DNA from: Bacillota bacterium
GTDB lineage: Bacteria; Bacillota; UBA4882; UBA8346
Length of the DNA stretch: 25,287 nt
Assembly (NCBI GenBank): GCA_023415835.1
Contig: JAEZJK010000094.1
Location: 1 to 25,287 of the forward strand
Direction: 5' to 3'
Positions 6,943 to 14,428 of the stretch are shown piece by piece (position 1 is the first letter of the stretch; every line of letters begins with the position of its first letter). The translations under genes and the position numbers were made by a program. Under the pieces are notes generated by a model. The model did not search any database, had not been told where the DNA came from, and saw nothing but the letters and a program-made list of their open reading frames with translations.

Positions 6943-7706
6943 CAAACTTCAATGGTTTGCCAAACTATTAACAGAAATGATAATCCAATTACAAGGTAAT
7001 CCTGATACCTCAATTTCAGTTGTTCAATGGGGCTACGCCTCATTCCCGGCCGGTAACCTCTTGCTTCCATAGCCACTGCCAAAGCGGCAGCCTTACGGAT
7101 ACTAGCCAAAAACACCGGGATAATTGTGCTCTTAATCCAGCCCGAACCGTTTTTAACATTAAATCCCGGATTAATACCCCTAATTCTTTGGGCTATTAAA
7201 ATGTTTTCACTCTCGTAAAACAATTCCGGTATGAACCTAATTACCAACCCCATCATCAATGGGATATCTAGCCCGCCAATACCGAAACGTTCAAACGGCC
7301 TGATCAATCTGGAAATACCCTCCACCAAAACCATGGGTTTAGTGACATAACTCAACCAAGTAGCTACCAATAAAACAGCTATAAGACGAAGTAAGATACT
7401 TAAGGCTTGGGAAAAATTACCTACCAATGTCAAATACCAACTCTGCTGAATAAACGGGATCAACAAATTAACACCGAATGGTATTAATAGAAACCATTTG
7501 AATTTCAAAATAATATCCCATTCTATCTGCCAGGGTAATCTGGAGGTACGGTACAACAAAACAGTTATCAAACAAACCAAACCGAGCCTGATTCCCCGGC
7601 TTGCTAATATCATCAACATCATTGCGAAAACAGCCGCCATTTTACTGCGTGGATCTAGCCCATGCCAAAATGTACGTTCCGGATAATAAATACCAATAAT
7701 ATTCAT
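6939..7706 (-). CDS. ecfT: Energy-coupling factor transporter transmembrane protein EcfT
   Basis: EcfT is the membrane scaffold joining the two ATPases to exchangeable substrate-binding S components for vitamins or metals. The 255-residue protein has an N-terminal LDPRSKM signature (residues 17-23), several membrane helices (about 24-52, 68-88, 98-120, 236-250), and the two coupling-helix motifs AQRIRG (172-177) and AMEARGY (212-218), whose Ala-Arg-Gly cores contact the ATPases. The ATG overlaps the ecfA2 stop by 4 bp. No S component is encoded in the window, so this is a shared group-II module serving S proteins elsewhere. Confidence 0.95.
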   Translation of the reverse strand: MNIIGIYYPERTFWHGLDPRSKMAAVFAMMLMILASRGIRLGLVCLITVLLYRTSRLPWQIEWDIILKFKWFLLIPFGVNLLIPFIQQSWYLTLVGNFSQALSILLRLIAVLLVATWLSYVTKPMVLVEGISRLIRPFERFGIGGLDIPLMMGLVIRFIPELFYESENILIAQRIRGINPGFNVKNGSGWIKSTIIPVFLASIRKAAALAVAMEARGYRPGMRRSPIEQLKLRYQDYLVIGLSFLLIVWQTIEVW

Positions 7707-8476
7707 AACCCTAATTCCATCAATTCCTGTTTTAGATTTAAAGGCATTTCCTTCTGTTTAAACTCGATAATCTCCGGGATAGCCAATCCGATCTCAGTTA
7801 ACAGCCCAATTTTACGGTCAAAATCAACCTTGTTGAAATCAGCCACCAATCTTCCCTCATTCAAAACCAGATACCTATCTACCTTCCGATAAAGAAAATC
7901 CAAGTCATGGCTGACGATCAGCACCGGTTTATTCTCCAATCGAAAACTGTCGATTATTTGGGAAATCATCTCTAAACCATTAAAGTCAAGGCCAACGGTG
8001 GGCTCATCTAATAATAAAACTTCGGGATTGAGAGTCAAAATGCTAGCGATAGCTACTCTTCGTTGCTCACCGCCGCTTAAGCGAAAAGGGGATTGATCTG
8101 GTTTTCCGGGATACCCGGTTTTTTTTAAGGTGAGTTTGACAATTTTATCAATAGCTTCCCGATTTAAACCACGATTTTCTAAGGCAAACGCTACTTCTTG
8201 GTAAACCGTCTCATTGAAAAACTGAATCTCAGGTTCTTGAATGATCAAGCCTATATCTTGCAAAGTTATCCTTTGATCAGTCAGTGTAACATCTCCGGAA
8301 GTTGGAGTTAAAACACCGGCTAAACACCTTAATAAACAGCTTTTCCCTGAACCACTCGGGCCAATTATGCCGACTATTCCCCCCCGGTTGATTGTGAACG
8401 ACACATCATCAAGGGCAAGTGTTTGATAAGGGTTTTTCCAATTATAAATATAAGATAAAGATTTGACCTCAATCAA
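7703..8476 (-). CDS. ecfA2: Energy-coupling factor ATPase EcfA2
   Basis: This ABC-type ATPase powers ECF transporters together with EcfA1 and EcfT. From the chosen start (257 residues) it shows Walker A GPSGSGKS (39-46, followed by Cys rather than the usual Thr), Q-loop Q80 in LIIQEPEIQFF, signature LSGGEQ (133-138), Walker B LLLDEP with E158, and H-loop H190 in VSHDLD. The frame opens seven codons upstream at another TTG, but GAGAGGA lies 6 bp before the TTG at 8474-8476, giving the family-typical MIEVKSL start. It overlaps the end of ecfA1 by 8 bp. Assignment as A2 rests on gene order (second ATPase). Confidence 0.93.
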   Translation of the reverse strand: MIEVKSLSYIYNWKNPYQTLALDDVSFTINRGGIVGIIGPSGSGKSCLLRCLAGVLTPTSGDVTLTDQRITLQDIGLIIQEPEIQFFNETVYQEVAFALENRGLNREAIDKIVKLTLKKTGYPGKPDQSPFRLSGGEQRRVAIASILTLNPEVLLLDEPTVGLDFNGLEMISQIIDSFRLENKPVLIVSHDLDFLYRKVDRYLVLNEGRLVADFNKVDFDRKIGLLTEIGLAIPEIIEFKQKEMPLNLKQELMELGL

Positions 8477-9233
8477 ATTTAATCCTCTCCGGTCCAAAAA
8501 TTGCTCCGGTAACCCGCCCCGGTAATTGCCATTCTAACTCCTGTAATGGAGCAGGAGTTAAGCTTTGTTGAGTTAAATATACCCTTGAATTAAGCTCATT
8601 TAGGGATACTCGATTAAGTTCGCCGCTTTCTGTTAAAACCATCCAACTTTTAGAATGCCTGATACTTCGAACCTCATGATCAAACCAGATAATCGCCAAT
8701 TCCGGTGGAACATTATCTAAAAGGCAATTAAGGAAAGAAACTTGATTTTTCTTATCTAGCATTGCTAAAGGTTCATCCAAGATTAAAATTTGAGGCTCAG
8801 TGATTAGAACAGCCGCTAAAGCCAGACGGCGCAACTCCCCTCCGGAAAGTTGGTTGATATTGCAATGCCGCTTGGCAGTTAGGTTAAATTTAGATAAAAA
8901 ATTTTCAACCTTATTTTGAAGTTCACCTGTCGCCATATTCTGAAGGCTTAAGCCAAAAGCTAAATCATCTTCCACTGTGGCGCCAACCATTTGACGCCGG
9001 CTGTTTTGAAAGACAACCCCAATACTTGGTTTTCGCCCAAATCGGTTAATCTCTCCCGAAGTAGGCGCGAGTAACCCGGCTATTAAAAGCGCCATGGTAC
9101 TCTTACCGCTTCCGTTCGGACCTAAGACCGAAATTCGATCCCCCTGATTAATTTGAAAATTGACTTCATAAAGGATTGGGGCCTGCCCCGGATACCCAAA
9201 GCCGACCCCATTCATCGCGATTAATTTCGTCAT
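8469..9233 (-). CDS. ecfA1: Energy-coupling factor ATPase EcfA1
   Basis: This is the first of the paired ATPases of the ECF module. The 254-residue protein carries Walker A GPNGSGKS (38-45), Q-loop Q76 in VVFQNSRRQM, signature LSGGELRR (129-136), Walker B ILILDEP with E154, and the switch histidine H186 in WFDHEV. The C-terminal 50 residues are less conserved. It starts 5 bp after rplQ with no clear ribosome binding site at the proper distance (GGAG is about 14 bp away), so translation probably depends on ribosomes leaving rplQ. This links transporter supply to the ribosomal operon. Confidence 0.94.
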   Translation of the reverse strand: MTKLIAMNGVGFGYPGQAPILYEVNFQINQGDRISVLGPNGSGKSTMALLIAGLLAPTSGEINRFGRKPSIGVVFQNSRRQMVGATVEDDLAFGLSLQNMATGELQNKVENFLSKFNLTAKRHCNINQLSGGELRRLALAAVLITEPQILILDEPLAMLDKKNQVSFLNCLLDNVPPELAIIWFDHEVRSIRHSKSWMVLTESGELNRVSLNELNSRVYLTQQSLTPAPLQELEWQLPGRVTGAIFGPERIKFD

Positions 9234-9238
9234 TTAAT

Positions 9239-9577
9239 TTAAACAAGCTCCAAGATAACCATGGGCGCGGCATCGCCTCGTCTAGGTCCGACCTTCAGGA
9301 TTCTGGTATATCCACCATTACGGTCGGTGTAACGGCCGGCGGTAGTCTCGAACAGTTTTTGTAAGACTTCCGGTTGGGTAATAACTTCAGCCGCTAAACG
9401 ACGGGACTGTAAATCGCCCTTTTTGGCTAATGTAATTACTTTTTCAGCCATGGAGCGGGCTTCTTTCGCTTTAATCTCAGTAGTTACTATCTTATCATTG
9501 GCAATTAATGCAGTTACCAACGCCCTGAACATCGCTTTCCGGTGCGCTGAAGAGCGTCCTAACTTTCGTTTCAGCAT
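9239..9577 (-). CDS. rplQ: 50S ribosomal protein L17
   Basis: L17 lies near the peptide exit tunnel of the large subunit. The 112-residue protein begins MLKRKLGRSSAHRKAMFRAL, has TTEIKAKEARSMAEKVI in the middle and ends NGGYTRILKVGPRRGDAAPMVILELV-like, as expected. I placed the start at the ATG 9575-9577, 9 bp after AAGGAGG; the open frame extends seven codons further to a TTG that would overlap that site. It closes the alpha operon 33 bp after rpoA. Confidence 0.97.
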   Translation of the reverse strand: MLKRKLGRSSAHRKAMFRALVTALIANDKIVTTEIKAKEARSMAEKVITLAKKGDLQSRRLAAEVITQPEVLQKLFETTAGRYTDRNGGYTRILKVGPRRGDAAPMVILELV

Positions 9578-9610
9578 CTCTTTAATCCTCCTTAACAACT
9601 AAGCAAGAGC

Positions 9611-10558
9611 TCATTCTTCTGACTTTCGTAATGAGAGCCCTAAACTTACCAGTTTTTGATCAACCTCTTCCAAAGATTTCCGGCCCAGATTCCTAACTTT
9701 CATCATATCTTCTTCAGTTTTACGGGTCAATTCCTCAACACTGTTAATTCCTGCCCGTTTCAGGCAATTATAGGATCGGACTGAGAGATCCAACTCTTCA
9801 ATGGTCATTTCTAAAATCTTATTCTTTGATTCTTCCTCTTTCTCTACCATAATCTCAGCTTTGCCTGCAGTTTGACTTAGATTTACAAACAGCATTAAGT
9901 GCTCAGTCATGATTTTAGCAGCTAATGAAACCCCTTCTACCGGGCTGATACTTCCGTCAGTCCAGACTTCCAAAACCAATTTATCATAATCGGTAATCTG
10001 ACCGACCCTAGTATGCTCAACCACATAATTTACTTTATTTACCGGAGAGAAGTGAGCATCAACCGCAATGACGCCAATTATGTTCTCAGCATTTTTATTC
10101 CGCTCCACCGTCAAATAACCCCGGCCTCGGTCAATGGTAATCTCCGCTTTTAAAACCCCACCGTCGGAAACAGTGGCCAGATAAAGGTCTGGATTAAGGA
10201 TTTCCACCTCGCTGGATACTTCAATATCAGCAGCAGTTACCCTTTTGGAATCCTTAATGTTCAAGTAAGCTTTTTTCGGACAATCCCCATTAACCTTCAC
10301 TATCAGTTGTTTTAAATTCAAAATAATATCAGTGGTATCCTCAACAACCCCCGGAATCGTTGAAAACTCGTGAAGAACCCCATCGATTTTAATTGATGTT
10401 ACTGCATACCCCGGTAGGGAAGAGAGGAGGATCCGCCTTAGCGAATTGCCCAGTGTAGTTCCATAGCCTCTTTCCAAAGGTTCAACGACGAAGACTCCAT
10501 AACGTTCTGGGTCATCAGTTTCATCTATGGTAATTTTGGGCTTTTCAATCTCGATCAA
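9611..10558 (-). CDS. rpoA: DNA-directed RNA polymerase alpha subunit
   Basis: The alpha dimer nucleates RNA polymerase assembly and its C-terminal domain binds UP elements and activators. The 315-residue protein opens with MIEIEKPKI, contains the dimerisation signature ERGYGTTLGNSLRRILLSSL (about 29-48), and ends with the C-terminal domain LSVRSYNCLKRAGINSVEEL and KVRNLGRKSLEEV. The start is TTG with GGAGGG 7 bp upstream, and alignment to other Firmicutes alpha subunits supports it. It follows rpsD by 114 bp, the longest spacer in the alpha operon; I see no strong promoter there (TATGAT at a poor -35 is the best). Confidence 0.98.
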   Translation of the reverse strand: MIEIEKPKITIDETDDPERYGVFVVEPLERGYGTTLGNSLRRILLSSLPGYAVTSIKIDGVLHEFSTIPGVVEDTTDIILNLKQLIVKVNGDCPKKAYLNIKDSKRVTAADIEVSSEVEILNPDLYLATVSDGGVLKAEITIDRGRGYLTVERNKNAENIIGVIAVDAHFSPVNKVNYVVEHTRVGQITDYDKLVLEVWTDGSISPVEGVSLAAKIMTEHLMLFVNLSQTAGKAEIMVEKEEESKNKILEMTIEELDLSVRSYNCLKRAGINSVEELTRKTEEDMMKVRNLGRKSLEEVDQKLVSLGLSLRKSEE

Positions 10559-10672
10559 TAATTAACCCTCCTTCTTAAATTCCTACCTCGTTAAATCAGC
10601 TGTTTTAAACTTATTTATCCCATTAAATTTAACAAAGTAGATCATAACAAATCGTAAAACAATTACTAATTT

Positions 10673-11299
10673 TTACCGGGAATACAACTCAACAATCAAA
10701 TGTTCTTGAACAGGTATGTCAATTTGTTCGCGAAGCGGTAAGGCCTTAACTTTGCCGCTATGGCTATTGACATCTACTTCAAGCCATTCCGGAGCGGTAT
10801 GGCTTGCGGTGCCTTCTAGAACTTCCTTAATTTTTGGCGAATCAAGGCTGCCTTCTTTAATACTAATAACATCTCCCGCATTAATAAGAAAAGAAGGTAT
10901 GTTTACTTTTTTGCCGTTAACCAGGAAATGGCCATGCCGTACCAATTGTCGGGCTTCTTTCCGTGAAGCTGCAAAACCTAGTCGGTAGATAACATTGTCT
11001 AATCTACACTCCAGAATTTGAAGCAAATTTTCACCGGTGATCCCTTTTTTACTCTCAGCCAATGAAAAGTACCCTGAAAATTGCCGTTCTAAAACACCAT
11101 AAATCCTTCGTAGTTTTTGTTTTTCCCTTAATTGCAATCCATATTCGGAAATTTTCTTTCGATCCTGGCCGTGTTCTCCAGGGGCATAGCTTCGCCGGCC
11201 AACACTACATTTATTAGTATAGCAGCGTTCCCCTTTTAAATAAAGTTTTTCGCCTTCACGACGGCATAATCTACAAGCAGCTTCAGTGTATCGTGCCAT
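10673..11299 (-). CDS. rpsD: 30S ribosomal protein S4 (zinc-binding form)
   Basis: S4 initiates assembly of the 5' domain of 16S rRNA and often represses its own operon. The 208-residue protein has the zinc-knuckle N-terminus with C9, C12, C26 and C31 (ACRLCRREGEK and RCYTNKC), the RRSYAPGEHGQ motif, and the S4 RNA-binding domain with CRLDNVIYRLGFA and LVRHGHFLVNGKKV. AGGAGGTG stands 11 bp before the ATG, slightly far. Placement inside the alpha operon is the clostridial arrangement; in B. subtilis rpsD is a separate gene. Confidence 0.98.
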   Translation of the reverse strand: MARYTEAACRLCRREGEKLYLKGERCYTNKCSVGRRSYAPGEHGQDRKKISEYGLQLREKQKLRRIYGVLERQFSGYFSLAESKKGITGENLLQILECRLDNVIYRLGFAASRKEARQLVRHGHFLVNGKKVNIPSFLINAGDVISIKEGSLDSPKIKEVLEGTASHTAPEWLEVDVNSHSGKVKALPLREQIDIPVQEHLIVELYSR

Positions 11300-11320
11300 A
11301 GAGTCTCAAACACCTCCTAT

Positions 11321-11725
11321 TTATACTCGACGACGTTTTGGCGGACGGCACCCATTATGTGGGATTGGTGTGACATCCTTAATCAAATTCACAAACAAAC
11401 CTGCAGCTTGCAACGAACGAATCGCTGCTTCCCGTCCGGCTCCAGGCCCTTTTACATAAACCTCGACATTTTTCATCCCATGATCCATAGCGACTTTGGC
11501 AGCCTGTTCGGCAGCCATTCCCGCCGCAAAAGGTGTGCTTTTCCGAGAACCTTTAAAACCCATATTCCCGGCGCTTGACCAAGCCAACACATTTCCCGAA
11601 GTATCGGTAATGGTGACAACGGTATTGTTAAAAGTGGAATGAATGTGAGCCACTCCACTATCAATTTGTTTGCGTTCCTTTTTGCGGGTCCGTACGCCTT
11701 TTTTTGCAGTAGCAGTCCTGGCCAT
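11321..11725 (-). CDS. rpsK: 30S ribosomal protein S11
   Basis: S11 lines the platform of the small subunit near the mRNA exit (E site). The 134-residue sequence contains the signatures AHIHSTFNNTVVTITD, WSSAGNMGFKGSRKSTPFAA and VKGPGAGREAAIRSLQAAG and ends with PHNGCRPPKRRRV. It has a basic, mobile N-terminus. ATG start with a good purine-rich site, 16 bp after rpsM. Confidence 0.98.
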   Translation of the reverse strand: MARTATAKKGVRTRKKERKQIDSGVAHIHSTFNNTVVTITDTSGNVLAWSSAGNMGFKGSRKSTPFAAGMAAEQAAKVAMDHGMKNVEVYVKGPGAGREAAIRSLQAAGLFVNLIKDVTPIPHNGCRPPKRRRV

Positions 11726-11741
11726 TTAATCTTTACCTCCT

Positions 11742-12113
11742 TTATTTCTTCCGTTTGGCCCCAACAGTACGTTTAGGACCCTTCCGGGTTCGCGCATTTG
11801 TTTTGGTACGTTGGCCTCTAACCGGCAAACCGCGTCGGTGACGCAGGCCACGATAACTACCGATTTCAATCAATCTTTTGATGTTCATCGATTCTTCGCG
11901 GCGAAGGTCGCCTTCAACCTTATAGTCCCGGTCAATCACTTCACGTAATTTAGTAATTTCTTCTTCGGTGAGATCCCGGACTCTGGTATCTGGGTTAATT
12001 CCGGTTTTTGCCAATACTTCGTTTGAAGTGGTCCGCCCTAAGCCATAAATATATGTCAGAGCTATTTCTACCCTTTTTTCACGGGGTAAGTCCACACCTG
12101 CAATACGCGCCAT
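11742..12113 (-). CDS. rpsM: 30S ribosomal protein S13
   Basis: S13 sits in the head of the small subunit and bridges to L5 of the large subunit and the P-site tRNA. The 123-residue protein begins MARIAGVDLPREKRVEIALT, contains SYRGLRHRRGLPVRGQRT (residues 87-104) and a basic C-terminal tail ending AKRKK. AAGGAGG lies 6-7 bp before the ATG. A 101-bp spacer upstream contains the inverted heptamer element 3, whose RNA hairpin would end about 20 nt before this start. Confidence 0.98.
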   Translation of the reverse strand: MARIAGVDLPREKRVEIALTYIYGLGRTTSNEVLAKTGINPDTRVRDLTEEEITKLREVIDRDYKVEGDLRREESMNIKRLIEIGSYRGLRHRRGLPVRGQRTKTNARTRKGPKRTVGAKRKK

Positions 12114-12132
12114 CTGATTACCTCCTTATTTT

Positions 12133-12204
12133 CAGGACGAAAGGCATGAGCCGAAAGGTTTAAATCCAGTGTTCCCTTAATCATCGCCTCTTGCCTATTG
12201 CCTG
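12133..12204 (-). repeat. Hairpin-forming heptamer element upstream of rpsM (element 3)
   Basis: On the plus strand the right arm reads TCGCCTC, TTGCCTA, TTGCCTG (12184-12204), three 7-bp words. Its reverse complement matches the left arm at 12133-12154 in the blocks CAGG, AGGCA, GAG and CGA, in order, with one indel. In minus-strand RNA this folds into an interrupted stem with a 29-nt loop, ending just before the rpsM ribosome binding site. It may be a spacer repeat or an operator for a ribosomal repressor such as S4; the sequence cannot decide. Confidence 0.45.
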
Positions 12205-12214
12205 TTATCTTTTT

Positions 12215-12328
12215 TTACCCTTGTTTCTGTTTATGCTTAGGATTAGTACAAATTATCCGTAAAGAACCTTTTCTTCTGATGATTTTACAATGTTCGCAAA
12301 TGGGTTTAACGGAAGGTCTGACTTTCAT
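12215..12328 (-). CDS. rpmJ: 50S ribosomal protein L36 (zinc-binding form)
   Basis: L36 is the smallest large-subunit protein and helps organise 23S rRNA near the GTPase-centre stalk base. The 37-codon frame begins MKVRPSVKPICEHCKIIRRK and ends NPKHKQKQG. Zinc ligands are C11, C14, C27 and H32, the C-X2-C-X12-C-X4-H pattern. GGAGG precedes the ATG by about 7 bp. It lies in its standard place between infA (78 bp upstream) and rpsM. Confidence 0.97.
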   Translation of the reverse strand: MKVRPSVKPICEHCKIIRRKGSLRIICTNPKHKQKQG

Positions 12329-12406
12329 GTAAAATCCTCCTTATTATGCCAACTTTATTATTTTCTATTGTTAACACAAGATTAGGGTTGCTCGGCTAAA
12401 TTCGAA

Positions 12407-12625
12407 TTATTTGTAGCGGTAAATAATCCGGCCCCTGGATAAATCATAAGGCGATAACTCTACTGTTACCCGATCCCCGGATAAAATCTTTATAAAGTTC
12501 ATCCTCATTTTACCAGAGATATGAGCTAATACACGATGCCCGTTTTCTAACTCCACTCTAAACATAGCATTTGGTAATGGCTCAATCACAGTTCCCTCGA
12601 CTTCAATAACATCCTGTTTAGCCAT
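12407..12625 (-). CDS. infA: Translation initiation factor IF-1
   Basis: IF-1 occupies the A site of the small subunit during initiation. The 72-residue S1/OB-fold protein begins MAKQDVIEVEGTVIEPLPNA and contains FRVELENGHRVLAHISGKMR (22-41), IKILSGDRVTVELSPYDLSRG and the closing IIYRYK. Length and sequence are canonical. It overlaps the end of the KOW gene by 8 bp, and its GGAGGGG site lies within that gene. Confidence 0.98.
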   Translation of the reverse strand: MAKQDVIEVEGTVIEPLPNAMFRVELENGHRVLAHISGKMRMNFIKILSGDRVTVELSPYDLSRGRIIYRYK

Positions 12626-12926
12626 GAAACCGGCCCCCCTCCTCTTGTTGATTTCTCAAACGTTCAATCGCCGATATAATCGTTGAATTAGGCATTAATT
12701 CACCCTTTAAAACTCTATCTTCAAAATCCTTATCAATACACATTGAAACATAAACATGTTTGATATTTTTCTTTTTGGGCTTAGCGATCGGGTGTTTTAC
12801 CCCGTCGACCAAAGCTAAATATTTATCTCCGATTAAACCAACGATTAGATAATATTGATGACAATCCCTACCTTGAACCGATTGTACCATTTGTCCGTGG
12901 CGCAATCCTTCTACCGTGGCAAGCAT
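12618..12926 (-). CDS. KOW-domain RNA-binding protein of unknown role
   Basis: This 102-residue protein has a KOW/SH3-like barrel near its start (LRHGQMVQSVQGRDCHQYYL, residues 8-27), then YLALVDGVKHPIAKPKKKNIKHVYV, a basic patch of the kind that contacts RNA, and a helical, charged tail. Such proteins, sometimes described as L14- or KOW-like, are found between map and infA in many Clostridia, and their function has not been settled. It starts 2 bp after map with AAAGG 7 bp upstream and overlaps infA by 8 bp, so it is translated with IF-1. A role in ribosome assembly or initiation is plausible from position only. Confidence 0.85.
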   Translation of the reverse strand: MLATVEGLRHGQMVQSVQGRDCHQYYLIVGLIGDKYLALVDGVKHPIAKPKKKNIKHVYVSMCIDKDFEDRVLKGELMPNSTIISAIERLRNQQEEGGRFHG

Positions 12927-12928
12927 CG

Positions 12929-13705
12929 TTAAACCTTTCCCGGGAGAAGTTCTGGCTGATATAAAGTTAAGATCTCCGGTTCCCCGTCGGTTACTGCGAT
13001 GGTATGTTCAAAATGGGCTGAAAATTTACGGTCATTGGTCCGGACTGTCCAGTTATCTAAGGAATCTACCTCTACCTCATAGCCGCCCTCATTAACCATG
13101 GGTTCAATCGCTAGAGTCATCCCTGGTTTTAATTTCGGATTGAAATCATTCCCGACAAAATTAGGGATTTGCGGCGCCTCATGCATTTTACGTCCGATAC
13201 CATGACCCACGAAATCCCGGACAACCGAGAATCCGTTCTTTTCAACATGTTCTTGAACAGCTCCGGAAACATCATAAAGCCTGTTACCAGCTGTTGCTTT
13301 GGCAATCCCTTTATAAAGGGCATCTCTGGTTACTTGGAGTAATTGCTCCACTTGGGGGGAGATTTCTCCAACCGGGACGGTAATTGCCGAGTCAGCATAA
13401 AAATCTTGGTAAATCGCCCCAAAATCCAGGCCGACAATATCTCCTGATTTTAAACTTCGATTTCCTGGTATTCCATGAACCACTTCTTCATTAACCGAAG
13501 CGCAGAGAGAGGCTGGAAATCCATTATAACCCTTAAAAGCAGGTATTGCGCCAAAACTTTTGGTCAACTCTTCAGCTCTTTTATCAAGTTGATTCAAATG
13601 GACTCCTGGATTGATCATCCTTCTCAACTCCTCAAGCACTGCGGCCACAATACTACCTGCAACCCTCATGATCGCAATTTCGGAAGAGGATTTGAGAATA
13701 ATCAT
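12929..13705 (-). CDS. map: Methionine aminopeptidase, type I
   Basis: Map removes the initiator methionine from nascent proteins after deformylation. From the chosen ATG it has 258 residues with the pita-bread fold metal ligands D94 (GLDFGA), D105 (YADSA), H168 (GHGIGRKMHEAP), E201 (AIEPM) and E233 (AHFEHT), plus H77 in VVHGIP. The frame is open for nine more codons upstream, but GGAAGGTAGG stands 7 bp before this ATG and homologues begin MIILKS. It begins 1 bp after the adk stop. Confidence 0.97.
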   Translation of the reverse strand: MIILKSSSEIAIMRVAGSIVAAVLEELRRMINPGVHLNQLDKRAEELTKSFGAIPAFKGYNGFPASLCASVNEEVVHGIPGNRSLKSGDIVGLDFGAIYQDFYADSAITVPVGEISPQVEQLLQVTRDALYKGIAKATAGNRLYDVSGAVQEHVEKNGFSVVRDFVGHGIGRKMHEAPQIPNFVGNDFNPKLKPGMTLAIEPMVNEGGYEVEVDSLDNWTVRTNDRKFSAHFEHTIAVTDGEPEILTLYQPELLPGKV

Positions 13706-13706
13706 T

Positions 13707-14357
13707 TTAATGCCTACCTTCCAAAACTTCACAAATTTTGTGAAATAAAACCGTAATTGGTTCCTGTCCGTCGAAACTTTCTAATAAACCTTTTTCCCGA
13801 TAGTAATTGATTAAAGGTTCGGTTTGGTTTTGATAAACCTGGAGACGTTTTTTTACAGTCTCCGGAAGATCGTCATCCCGTTGATAAATCTCACCGCCGC
13901 AATGGTCGCAAACCCCAGTTACCTTTTCCTGCTTGTTTTGAATGTGATATACAGCGGCGCAACTGCGGCAGACCCGTCTTCCAGTAATCCTTGCCAGTAA
14001 AATTTCAAAGTCAACTTCAATGTTGATTACTGCGCTAATTATACGATTAGAACTTCTTAAGAATTCTTCGAGGGCATCCGCTTGCCGGATAGTCCGCGGA
14101 AATCCGTCAAGTAAAAACCCGTTTCGGCAATCCGGTTGTTGTAATCGTTCTTTGACAATTTCAACTACAATTTCGTCTGGTACCAAGTGGCCGCTGTCCA
14201 AATACATCTTAGCATTAACACCAAGTGTCGTCCCTTCTTTAACAGCGGCGCGGAAAATATCGCCGGTAGAAATATGTGGGATACCATATTTTTTAATGAT
14301 AAATTCCGCTTGAGTACCCTTACCAGCACCCGGAGGCCCTAGAAGAATCAAATTCAT
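13707..14357 (-). CDS. adk: Adenylate kinase (zinc lid form)
   Basis: Adk interconverts AMP, ADP and ATP. The 216-residue enzyme has the P-loop GPPGAGKGT (7-15), the AMP-binding STGDIFR (30-36) and LLDGFPRTIRQA (82-93), and a long lid carrying C130, C133, C150 and C153, the structural zinc site usual in Gram-positive bacteria. I chose the ATG at 14355-14357 with GGGAG 8 bp upstream; a GTG three codons earlier overlaps that site. It is 71 bp after secY. Confidence 0.97.
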   Translation of the reverse strand: MNLILLGPPGAGKGTQAEFIIKKYGIPHISTGDIFRAAVKEGTTLGVNAKMYLDSGHLVPDEIVVEIVKERLQQPDCRNGFLLDGFPRTIRQADALEEFLRSSNRIISAVINIEVDFEILLARITGRRVCRSCAAVYHIQNKQEKVTGVCDHCGGEIYQRDDDLPETVKKRLQVYQNQTEPLINYYREKGLLESFDGQEPITVLFHKICEVLEGRH

Positions 14358-14428
14358 CAGACGCACTCCCTACTTAAAAATGTTAATGATGGTTATTCAA
14401 TCCACATCAACAACGTTGCTGCGAGCGG

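Noticed and set aside
8477..8497. Upstream TTG start for ecfA2
   Set aside because: It would add seven residues overlapping ecfA1 and including the ribosome binding site; the family begins at the downstream TTG.
10559..10672. Internal promoter before rpoA
   Set aside because: TATGAT is present, but the only hexamer at 17 bp (TTAGTA) is a poor -35 and no extended -10 supports it.
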